A stretch of 22,109 nucleotides of DNA from contig DATCCR010000153.1 in the NCBI GenBank assembly GCA_036511155.1, positions 1-22,109 of the forward strand, written 5' to 3'. The stretch comes from Bog-756 sp036511155. Its GTDB lineage: Bacteria > Actinomycetota > Acidimicrobiia > Acidimicrobiales > RAAP-2. Of the stretch, positions 8,179-14,944 are shown piece after piece. The position numbers and the translations under genes were made by a program. Each line of letters starts with the position of its first letter. Within the stretch, counting starts at the first letter, position 1. The notes under the pieces are model-generated. The model saw nothing but the letters and a program-made list of their open reading frames with translations. It had not been told where the DNA came from and did no database searches.

Positions 8179-9173
8179 TGAGCCTCGGCATCAACGAGCC
8201 GGCCTCGGCCGACTCTGAGCCCGAGCGTCCGACGGTCATCGGCGGGAGCACGCGCTTCGTCCCCGGCCAGAGCAACGACCGGATCACCATCGTCAACGGG
8301 AAGGTCGAGCTCGGGCAACGCCTGCGGGACCTGTGGCGCAACCGCGACCTCCTGATCCTGCTGACCCGGACCGAGCTCAAGGTCAAGTACAAGGAGTCGG
8401 TCCTCGGTTACGCCTGGTCGATGCTCAACCCTGCCCTGGTGCTGGGCATCTACTACATGATCTTCAAGGTAATCTCCCGCACCCCGCAGCCCCACTTCGC
8501 CATCTGGCTGTTCTGCGGCCTGATCGTGTGGAACCTGTTCAACAACTCGGCCCAGGCGTCGACCACGGTGGTGGTAGGCAAGGCCGGGATCATCAAGAAG
8601 GTGGCCTTCCCCCGTGAGCTGCTGGCCATGTCCACGGTCGGCGTGGCCATCGTGCTGTTCGCTATCCAGGTGGTCGTGTTGGTGATCTTCCTCGGCGCCT
8701 TCCAGCTGCTGCCCGACTGGGGCAGTCTGTGGCTCCTGCCCCTCGCCTTCGTGACCCTCCTGGTGTTCACCAGCGCGGTGTCGATCTTCCTGTCGGCGGT
8801 CAACGTCTACCTGCGGGACACCCAGCACCTCACCGAGGTGGCCCTGATGGCGTGGTTCTGGCTGACCCCGATCGTCTACCCGTACGGCCAGGTCGCCTCC
8901 CACCTGGCCAAGTTCCACCTGACGTGGCTCTACCTGGCCAACCCGATCGCCCCCATCGCCATGACCTTCCAGCGGGTCATCTACGCCCAGACGTCCTACG
9001 TGACGGTCGACAAGACGACGGGGGCCCACTCGGTCATCCCGCTCCTCCCGCCTTACGGCACGGGCTGGTACGCCATGATGCTCGGCATCGTCTTCGTGGT
9101 GAGCGTCGGCCTCTTCCTCCTCTCGTTGATCGTGTTCGGTCGGCTCGAGGGCAACTTCGCCGAGGAGCTCTGA
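8178..9173 (+). CDS. wzm: ABC-2 type polysaccharide export permease (Wzm/TagG-like)
   Basis: A 331-residue integral membrane protein of the ABC-2 transporter family, forming with the next gene product the channel that exports a lipid-linked glycan across the cytoplasmic membrane. An N-terminal cytoplasmic segment of about 45 residues precedes the conserved interface region LGQRLRDLWRNRDLLILLTR and the KVKYKESVLGYAWSMLNPAL stretch (68-87) typical of Wzm/TagG/RfbA permeases. About six hydrophobic segments follow, near 82-98, 107-122, 150-174, 186-208, 222-236 and 300-320. The VYLRDTQHLTEVALMAWFWL segment with TPIVYP is also characteristic. Its ATG overlaps the clpP stop (TGATG), and the ATPase gene starts 3 nt after its stop. 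The family is sure; the cargo is inferred from the surrounding glycosyltransferases. Confidence 0.93.
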   Translation: MSLGINEPASADSEPERPTVIGGSTRFVPGQSNDRITIVNGKVELGQRLRDLWRNRDLLILLTRTELKVKYKESVLGYAWSMLNPALVLGIYYMIFKVISRTPQPHFAIWLFCGLIVWNLFNNSAQASTTVVVGKAGIIKKVAFPRELLAMSTVGVAIVLFAIQVVVLVIFLGAFQLLPDWGSLWLLPLAFVTLLVFTSAVSIFLSAVNVYLRDTQHLTEVALMAWFWLTPIVYPYGQVASHLAKFHLTWLYLANPIAPIAMTFQRVIYAQTSYVTVDKTTGAHSVIPLLPPYGTGWYAMMLGIVFVVSVGLFLLSLIVFGRLEGNFAEEL

Positions 9174-9176
9174 GCC

Positions 9177-10448
9177 GTGGCCACCGCCATCGAGGTGCGG
9201 GACATCTCCAAGCAGTTCAAGCTCTACACCGAGAAGCAGACCTCGCTGAAGGAGCGGATCATCAAGGGCGGCAAGATGCCCTACACCCCGTTCTGGGCCC
9301 TGAAGGATATCAACGTCGACATCGACCAAGGGGAGACGTTCGGCATCCTCGGCCGCAACGGATGCGGCAAGTCGACCCTGCTCAAGTGCATCGCCGGCAT
9401 CCTCAAGCCCACGTCCGGTGAGATCCGGGTCCGCGGCAGCCTGGCTGCCATGCTGGAGCTCGGCGCCGGATTCCAGCCCGACCTGTCCGGTCGCGACAAC
9501 ATCTTCCTCAACGGTTCGCTGCTCGGCCTGTCCCACGCAGAGATCGCCAAGCGTTACGACGACATCGTGGCCTTCGCCGAACTCGAGGATTTCATCGACA
9601 ATCAAGTGAAGTTCTATTCGTCGGGCATGTACGTCCGCCTCGGGTTCGCGGTGGCCGTCAACGTGGAGCCCGACGTGCTGTTGGTGGACGAGGTCCTGGC
9701 CGTCGGTGACGCCTCGTTCCAGCGCAAGTGCATGGACCACGTGAAGAAGTTCCAGCGTGAGGGCCGCACCATTCTGGTGGTCAGCCACGCCACTGACGTG
9801 ATGCGCCAGAACTGCCAGCGGGTCATGGTCATGAACCATGGCCAGGTGATCACCATCGACGAGCCGGGCGAGGGCATCCGGGTGTTCCTGGCCGACCTGC
9901 TCGGCGTCGGCACGCTCGAGAACTCGGAGTCGGGCGGGATCGAGGGCAACGTCTTCGCCATCGGGGCCGTCCACGCCGACCACGGCGGCAGCGGCGAGCG
10001 GATGCACCTCTACCCGGGTGAGTCCCTGACCATCACGGCTGATCTTGACAGCCTGGCCGCCGTCCCCAACGCCATGGCCACCATCGCCATCCACGACGAC
10101 CGCAACGAGCTGGTCTTCGCGTCGGACCCGGACGACCCGATGTGCGCCATCGAGGTGCCCGAAGGTGGCGGCACCGTCCGGTTCCACTTTCCCGAAGTGC
10201 CCCTCCTCGACGGCACCTACTCGGTGAGCGTCGGCGTTCGCAGCGCCACCGACACCGCCATCTTCGACTGGAAGGACCAGGTCACCAAGTTCGAGGTGGC
10301 CAACCCGGGCCGGGCGACAGGCCGAGTGCGACTCCTCCCCGACATCAGCTTCCGACTCCGCGGGCTCGGCCACACCGGCGAGGTGCCGGTGGTCGGCGCC
10401 GAGTTCGCACCGTCGCCCCTTCCGGGCTGGGAGGAGTCGACGGCGTGA
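9177..10448 (+). CDS. wzt: ABC transporter ATPase of polysaccharide export with C-terminal carbohydrate-binding-like domain (Wzt-like)
   Basis: A 423-residue cytoplasmic ATPase partner of the preceding permease. Residues 1-245 are the nucleotide-binding domain: Walker A GRNGCGKST (59-67, with Cys where Ala is more common), Q-loop region GAGFQPDLSGRDNI, ABC signature YSSGMYVRLGFA (147-158), Walker B VLLVDE (167-172), and H-loop His204 in VVSHATD. Residues about 255-423 form a beta-rich extension (PGESLTITADL, IHDDRNELVF, LLDGTYSVSVGV) resembling the Wzt C-terminal domain, which in O-antigen exporters such as E. coli O9a recognises the modified non-reducing end of the chain. Such recognition fits the methyltransferase-like proteins nearby. 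It starts at GTG, 3 nt after wzm. Confidence 0.92.
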   Translation: MATAIEVRDISKQFKLYTEKQTSLKERIIKGGKMPYTPFWALKDINVDIDQGETFGILGRNGCGKSTLLKCIAGILKPTSGEIRVRGSLAAMLELGAGFQPDLSGRDNIFLNGSLLGLSHAEIAKRYDDIVAFAELEDFIDNQVKFYSSGMYVRLGFAVAVNVEPDVLLVDEVLAVGDASFQRKCMDHVKKFQREGRTILVVSHATDVMRQNCQRVMVMNHGQVITIDEPGEGIRVFLADLLGVGTLENSESGGIEGNVFAIGAVHADHGGSGERMHLYPGESLTITADLDSLAAVPNAMATIAIHDDRNELVFASDPDDPMCAIEVPEGGGTVRFHFPEVPLLDGTYSVSVGVRSATDTAIFDWKDQVTKFEVANPGRATGRVRLLPDISFRLRGLGHTGEVPVVGAEFAPSPLPGWEESTA

Positions 10449-11536
10449 GCGCCGTCACCCGGATCGACCAGGTGATCCCCACGCTGGCCAGCCGGGACGC
10501 CATCGGCGGCCACGTCATGCAACTCCGGGACCTGCTCCGGGACCGCGGCTACGAGTCCGACGTCTTCTACGGCAACGCCAGCCCCGACCGCTTCGACGAG
10601 GGCTACCCGATCACCCGCATCGGCGATCCGTCGAGCTCCGGCCGGGTGCTGCTCTACCAGCTGTCCATCGGCAGCGGCGTGGCCGACATCTTCCGCGACC
10701 GACCCGAGCGGAAGTTCGTGAACTACCACAACATCACCCCGGCCGACCTGCTGGAGGCCTGGATTCCGGCGGTGGGCGAGGAGGTCCGGTGGGGGCGGGC
10801 CCAGCTGCGCGACCTGGCCAAGGTCACGGAGTTCGCCATCGCCGACTCGGTCTACAACGAGATGGAGCTGCGCGATGCCGGCTACCCGTCGACGACCACG
10901 GTGCCGTTGCTGATCGACCCCGAGGACTTCACCGGCTCGCCCGACCCGGCCCTGGCCGCCCGCCTGGCCCGCCAGCGGGCCGGCGGCGGGACGGACCTGC
11001 TCTTCGTGGGCAAGGTCTCGCCCCACAAGGGCCAGCACGACCTGGTCAAGGCCCTGGCCGCCTACCGGCGCCTGTACGACCCGAAGGCCCGCCTCCACAT
11101 CGTGGGGAGCGCCATCTCCGAGGAGTACCAGCAGGCCGTGACGCGGTTCGCCGACGAGCTCGACCTGACGGACGCCGTCGAGTGGGCCGGCTCGGTCACC
11201 CACGAGGAGCTGATCGCCTACTACGACGGGTGCGACGTCTTCCTGTGCCTCTCGAACCACGAGGGTTTCTGCGTGCCGCTGCTCGAGTCGATGTACCACC
11301 GCCTGCCCATCGTCGGGTGGCAGAGCACGGCCGTCCCCGAGACGGTGGCCCAGGCCGGCCTGATCCTGCCCGACAAGGAGCCGGCCCGGGTGGCCGCCGC
11401 CATCCACCGGGTGGTCGAGGATGCCCGCCTGCGAGCCGAGCTGGCCACGGCGGCGGGCCAGCGGGTCGACTGGTTCTCCCTCCCGAGGGTCAAGGACGGG
11501 TTCGTCGCAGCCCTCGAGGCCGCCTGCGCGGCGTGA
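10445..11536 (+). CDS. GT4-type glycosyltransferase (family A of this locus)
   Basis: A 363-residue GT-B enzyme, third member of local family A. Conserved pieces are SRDAIGGHVMQLRDLLR (16-32), YQLSIGSG (71-78), NYHNITPADLLEAW (93-106), IADSVYNEMELRDAGYPS (132-149), LFVGKVSPHKGQHDLVKAL (186-204) and NHEGFCVPLLE with the E-x7-E pair (E273, E281). Local differences are an N-terminus beginning VTRIDQVIPTL instead of xHxFVP, and GWQSTA in place of the usual acceptor-side glycine loop near 298. GTG overlaps the wzt stop by 4 nt (GTGA), so it is coupled to the exporter genes. Sugar specificity is not predictable. Confidence 0.86.
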   Translation: MSAVTRIDQVIPTLASRDAIGGHVMQLRDLLRDRGYESDVFYGNASPDRFDEGYPITRIGDPSSSGRVLLYQLSIGSGVADIFRDRPERKFVNYHNITPADLLEAWIPAVGEEVRWGRAQLRDLAKVTEFAIADSVYNEMELRDAGYPSTTTVPLLIDPEDFTGSPDPALAARLARQRAGGGTDLLFVGKVSPHKGQHDLVKALAAYRRLYDPKARLHIVGSAISEEYQQAVTRFADELDLTDAVEWAGSVTHEELIAYYDGCDVFLCLSNHEGFCVPLLESMYHRLPIVGWQSTAVPETVAQAGLILPDKEPARVAAAIHRVVEDARLRAELATAAGQRVDWFSLPRVKDGFVAALEAACAA

Positions 11537-11554
11537 CGCCACGCCCACGGTTGC

Positions 11555-11574
11555 CCGATCGAGGCGACGATCGG
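11555..11574 (+). other. perfect 7-bp hairpin between two glycosyltransferase genes
   Basis: CCGATCG and CGATCGG flank a 6-nt loop, inside the only gap of more than 12 nt (61 nt) within the operon. No T-tract follows, so it is not a standard terminator. It could be an mRNA processing or stabilising element, or chance. Confidence 0.3.
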
Positions 11575-11597
11575 CGCCACGTGACCGGTCGTCCCGC

Positions 11598-12806
11598 ATG
11601 AGGGTCGCCTTCGTCGTCCCCCGCTACGGCCCGGCCATCATCGGCGGTGCCGAGACCGCCGCCCGCCTCCTCGCCGAGCACCTGGTGGCCGTCAAGGGCT
11701 GGGACGTCGACGTGCTGACCACCTGCGCCGAGGACTTCGTCACGTGGGAGGACGTCTACGAGTCGGGGGAGGAGTGGATCTACGGCGTCCGGGTCGAGCG
11801 CCACCGCTCGGCCGCCGGCCGGGAGCCCTCGTTCCACCCACTGTCGGCGGCCCTCCTGGCCGACCCGGCCTCGGCACCGATGGGAGAGGCCGAGCGCTGG
11901 CTCGACCTGCAGGGCCCGGTGGCCCCGGCCCTGGCCGCCGCCGCCGGCGCCTGGGACGGCGACGCCCTGGTCTTCTACCCCTACCTCTACTGGCCCACCG
12001 TGCGCGTCATCGACCGGGTGACGGTGCCGACCATCCTGCATCCCGCGGCCCACGACGAGCCCGCCCTCCACCTACCGATCTTCCCGGCCGTGTTCGCCTC
12101 GGCCGACGCGCTGGTGTTCCAGACCGAGGCCGAGCGCCACCTGGTCGAGAGCGTGTTTCCCGTGGCCAGCCACCACCAGCTCCTGCTCGGGCTCGGGGTC
12201 GACGACCCCGACGACGGCGTGCAGGTCGAAGCCGCCCACGCCACGGCGTCCCCGGTGCCCGACGTCCCCTACCTGGTCTGCCTGGGCCGGGTCGAGGGGC
12301 ACAAGGGGACCACCCTGCTGGCCGCCTACTTCGCCCGCTACAAGGAGCGGCATCCGGGCCCGCTTCGGCTGGTGCTGGCCGGCCCGGTGGTCGAGGCGCC
12401 CGGGACCCATCCGGACGTCGACGTGCTCGGCCCGGTGTCCGAGGCCCACAAGTGGGACCTGCTGACCGGGGCAGCCGCGCTCGTCAGCCCGTCGCCGTGG
12501 GAGGCCTTCTCCTTGGTGGTGGCCGAGTCATGGAGCGCCCGGACCCCGGTACTGGTCAACGCCGGCTGTGCCGCGACCGTGGAGCACTGTCAGCGCTCGG
12601 GTGGTGGGCTGCGCTTCGACGGCTACGGCGAGTTCGAGGTGGCCGTCGACCGGTTGGTGGCCGGAGACGGGTTCGGGGCCGACCTCGGTCGGCGGGGCCG
12701 GGCCTACGTGGACGCCCGGTTCCGGTGGCCTCTGGTCATCGACCGCTATGCGTCGTTCGTGGAGTCGGTGGTGGCCCGGTCCGGGCGGCTGGCGACGCGG
12801 GGCTGA
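11598..12806 (+). CDS. GT4-type glycosyltransferase (family B of this locus)
   Basis: A 402-residue GT-B enzyme and paralogue of the product at 4067. The N-terminal acceptor loop is RVAFVVPRYGPAIIGGAE. Shared blocks are GWDVDVLTTCAEDFVTWE (34-51), WLDLQGPVAPAL (101-112), LHPAAHDEPAL (147-157), LGRVEGHKGTTLLAAYFARY (229-248), SEAHKWDLL (281-289) and EAFSLVVAE, the E-x7-E motif (E302, E310), then NAGCAATVEHCQRSGGGL. It lacks the C-terminal tail of its paralogue. The start codon is ATG 11598, which aligns with the paralogue's first residue; no strong ribosome binding site is visible, so expression may rely on readthrough from upstream. It is the last gene of the plus-strand operon; the next gene converges on it after 30 nt. 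Confidence 0.86.
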   Translation: MRVAFVVPRYGPAIIGGAETAARLLAEHLVAVKGWDVDVLTTCAEDFVTWEDVYESGEEWIYGVRVERHRSAAGREPSFHPLSAALLADPASAPMGEAERWLDLQGPVAPALAAAAGAWDGDALVFYPYLYWPTVRVIDRVTVPTILHPAAHDEPALHLPIFPAVFASADALVFQTEAERHLVESVFPVASHHQLLLGLGVDDPDDGVQVEAAHATASPVPDVPYLVCLGRVEGHKGTTLLAAYFARYKERHPGPLRLVLAGPVVEAPGTHPDVDVLGPVSEAHKWDLLTGAAALVSPSPWEAFSLVVAESWSARTPVLVNAGCAATVEHCQRSGGGLRFDGYGEFEVAVDRLVAGDGFGADLGRRGRAYVDARFRWPLVIDRYASFVESVVARSGRLATRG

Positions 12807-12836
12807 CCCGGTCGGAGTGGCGGGCGGGACTGCGGC

Positions 12837-14738
12837 TCAGCCGACGAGGCCGGTGCCCAGCGGGCGAGGCCCGGGGACGACGGCCACCTGCACGCCGAGG
12901 ACCGAGGCCCCGGGGGCGATCCGCCACACCAGGAAGTCACCCAGGCGCCCGGCCGGCCGCACCAGTGTGACCTTGCCCGTGCCGGCGAGTTTGCGCAAGC
13001 CGGGCAAGGTGGGGGAGGCGATCAGGTAGACCGAACCGCCGGGGGCGACGGACACCGAGGTCCGCAGCGTGTAGAAGAGCGAGCCGCCCAACTCGTCATA
13101 GACGGCGGCGCCGGGCACGATCATCGCCACCCGATGGGCGGGTAGCGACCACCCGGCGTTCCGGTAGAAGGATCCGCTGCCGTCCAGGGAGTCGATGACG
13201 ATGACGTCGCGGCGGGGGTCGACCAGCGGCCCGAGGCGGGCCAGGGCTGTGTCCATGGCGTCGGCCGAGCGGATGGCGGCCCGGGTGTCGGCATAGGGCG
13301 CCTGGTAGCGGGCCTGGGCGATCCACGCCCCGTGCTGGCTCTGCTGGGCCCGCACGGGAAGCACTCCGGAGCCGGTCAGGAACCGGTCGGCGCCGACCAC
13401 GGCGATGGCGCCCACCGCCACCGAGGCCACCACGCCCCACGCCAGTGCGCCCGGTGCGCGGCGTCCATCGCTCCGGGAAGGTTCGGCGTGGAGGAGGGCG
13501 CCGGGCACGAGCAGGAGGGCGATGACGGCGCCCGGGAGGTAGGTCAACAGGTAGCCGCCCTTGGCGAACTGCACGAAGGCCACCACGGCCATCGGGGGCA
13601 AGGTGGCGGCCAGCAGGATGACCGTCCGGGACTGGAACCACGGACGGGTCCAGTCGGCCCAGCGACGGCGCCGGTGGGCCGGAGCGGTGGTGGGGCTGTC
13701 GGTGGTGGACGTGCTGTCGGTCGGGATCCCGGCGCCCCGCACCCACCGGACGAGGGCCCGCGCACCCAGCCCGGCGGCGGCGGCGAGGGCCAGGGTGGCG
13801 AGCGGGGCCAACGCCACCGTGGTGTAGGCGGCGAACGTCCCGAGATTGACCGGACCACCGGTGGCGTGGTCGAAGACGGATGTGGCGCGCAGCGCCCCCC
13901 GGCCCTCGGCCCGCGTGGCCTGCGCCCACAGCGAGATGCCGCCGGGCTGGGCCAGCACCATCGGCACGAACCACGCGGCCAACGCCACGGCACCGGCGCC
14001 AACCGCGACCACCGCATGGCGGACGCGGCGCACCGAGCCGGCCACGGCGACCAGGGCGAGGAGGGCGAGCATGACGACCACCGACTGTCGGAACCCGGCG
14101 GCCACACCGAGGGTGGCCAGGGCCCCGGCCCCGTGCCACGAGCCGGGGCGGGCCCGCCAGGCCAGGATGATCAGCAACGGGGCGACGGCTAGGTCGAACG
14201 AGTAGGTGGAGACGATCGACCCGCTGAACCAGGCGAACGGCGACGTGGCGACCACCACGCCGGCGGCCAGGCCGACCCACCGGCCGCCGAGGTCCCGCCC
14301 GGCGACGACCACGAGGCCGGCGGCCAGCGCCGAGGCCAGGGCCGACACCAGAACCAGCGAGTCGACGGTGCCCAGCCCGGTGCCGTGGACCAGGCGGCCC
14401 GCCGTCACGTAGAGCCAGTAGCCAGGAGGCTGGGGGCGACCGTGGTTCACGTCGAAGCGGGAGACGGCGGCGGCGTACTGCGCAGAGTCCCAGTCGGTGG
14501 GGCCGGAGGCCGCGGTGGCGAGGCGGGCGGCCAGTGTGGCCACTCCCACCACCCAGGGGGCCAGCAGGTCGAGGACCTGGAGCCGCACCCGGCTGGCCCG
14601 GTCGGAGGCCACCCGGCCCGGCCGCGGGGCCCGCGGCGGGGGACCGTCGGGGAAGCGCCCCGAGGCCGGTAGGAGGATGGACGGACCTCGGACCGCGGGC
14701 GCCGAGCCTGCGGTAGTGGCGATCCGTTCGAAGCGCAT
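12837..14738 (-). CDS. Large multi-pass membrane protein, GT-C-like (PMT/DUF2723-type) glycosyltransferase candidate
   Basis: A 633-residue protein with a basic, Pro-rich cytoplasmic N-terminus (1-55) and about ten or more hydrophobic segments, e.g. 56-76, 124-150, 150-170, 180-195, 225-275 and 300-330, then further spans after a Thr/Ser-rich loop near 340-360. The first periplasmic loop carries TDWDSAQYAAAVSRFDVNHG followed by RPQPPGYWLY (101-110). The Asp-rich loop and the PPG(Y)W motif are typical of GT-C enzymes of the PMT/DUF2723 type, which use lipid-linked sugars outside the membrane. The soluble C-terminal part (about 470-633) includes VIVIDSLDGSGSFY. It could modify the exported glycan or a protein; this is inference. 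A TACCCT hexamer ends 5 nt before the ATG. Confidence 0.72.
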   Translation of the reverse strand: MRFERIATTAGSAPAVRGPSILLPASGRFPDGPPPRAPRPGRVASDRASRVRLQVLDLLAPWVVGVATLAARLATAASGPTDWDSAQYAAAVSRFDVNHGRPQPPGYWLYVTAGRLVHGTGLGTVDSLVLVSALASALAAGLVVVAGRDLGGRWVGLAAGVVVATSPFAWFSGSIVSTYSFDLAVAPLLIILAWRARPGSWHGAGALATLGVAAGFRQSVVVMLALLALVAVAGSVRRVRHAVVAVGAGAVALAAWFVPMVLAQPGGISLWAQATRAEGRGALRATSVFDHATGGPVNLGTFAAYTTVALAPLATLALAAAAGLGARALVRWVRGAGIPTDSTSTTDSPTTAPAHRRRRWADWTRPWFQSRTVILLAATLPPMAVVAFVQFAKGGYLLTYLPGAVIALLLVPGALLHAEPSRSDGRRAPGALAWGVVASVAVGAIAVVGADRFLTGSGVLPVRAQQSQHGAWIAQARYQAPYADTRAAIRSADAMDTALARLGPLVDPRRDVIVIDSLDGSGSFYRNAGWSLPAHRVAMIVPGAAVYDELGGSLFYTLRTSVSVAPGGSVYLIASPTLPGLRKLAGTGKVTLVRPAGRLGDFLVWRIAPGASVLGVQVAVVPGPRPLGTGLVG

Positions 14739-14743
14739 GCCTC

Positions 14744-14749
14744 AGGGTA
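14744..14749 (-). promoter_or_regulatory. candidate -10 element TACCCT before the GT-C-like gene
   Basis: On the minus strand TACCCT (TANNNT) is followed by GAGGC and then the ATG at 14738. The transcript would be leaderless or nearly so. The 5-nt spacing is slightly short and GAGG is too close to serve as a normal ribosome binding site, so the call is weak. Confidence 0.3.
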
Positions 14750-14773
14750 CCGACTCGGGGCCCCGATTCCGGG

Positions 14774-14779
14774 TACCTT
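14774..14779 (+). promoter_or_regulatory. candidate -10 element TACCTT, implying a long leader for the propeller-repeat gene
   Basis: TACCTT fits TANNNT and would start RNA near 14786, about 160 nt before the ATG at 14945. The leader would contain two perfect hairpins and the phased TTCCG repeats. No better -10 is seen closer to the gene, but with no -35 the call is tentative. Confidence 0.25.
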
Positions 14780-14812
14780 CGCCCTGTCGGGGATGGTCGG
14801 GAGTGCCATGAT

Positions 14813-14837
14813 TTCCGTTCAGTTCCGACCGGTTCCG
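14813..14837 (+). repeat. three TTCCG direct repeats at exactly 10-bp spacing
   Basis: TTCCG starts at 14813, 14823 and 14833, and a further copy lies at 14767. Spacing of 10 bp puts the three copies on one face of the helix, as in many activator or response-regulator sites. The sequence shows the repeat; binding is inference. Confidence 0.4.
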
Positions 14838-14860
14838 GCCGATACCACCGATGGACGAGT

Positions 14861-14926
14861 GGTCGCTCGGCGACCGTCGCGCGCTGCAGGGGTGGCGCCG
14901 GTGGCCCTCGGGGAGACGACCGAGGG
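14861..14926 (+). promoter_or_regulatory. two leader hairpins just upstream of the propeller-repeat gene
   Basis: GGTCGC (14861-14866) and GCGACC (14870-14875) form a 6-bp stem with a 3-nt loop. CCCTCGG (14905-14911) and CCGAGGG (14920-14926) form a 7-bp stem with an 8-nt loop. The second ends 7 nt before the ribosome binding site GAGGG (14934-14938). Structure this close to the site could affect translation, though GC-rich sequence produces such stems easily. No known riboswitch consensus was recognised here. Confidence 0.3.
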
Positions 14927-14944
14927 ACGAAGCGAGGGACGTAG

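Noticed and set aside
7989..10373. 794-codon open frame on the minus strand opposite clpP, wzm and wzt
   Set aside because: Its His/Val/Glu/Gly-rich translation shows no domain and mirrors three clearly recognised plus-strand genes; in GC-rich DNA such antisense frames are expected.
11537..11597. Frameshifted extension of the glycosyltransferase ending at 11536, or a small gene in the gap
   Set aside because: The glycosyltransferase has the same length as its paralogue and the gap has no ribosome binding site or conserved residues; only a hairpin is visible.
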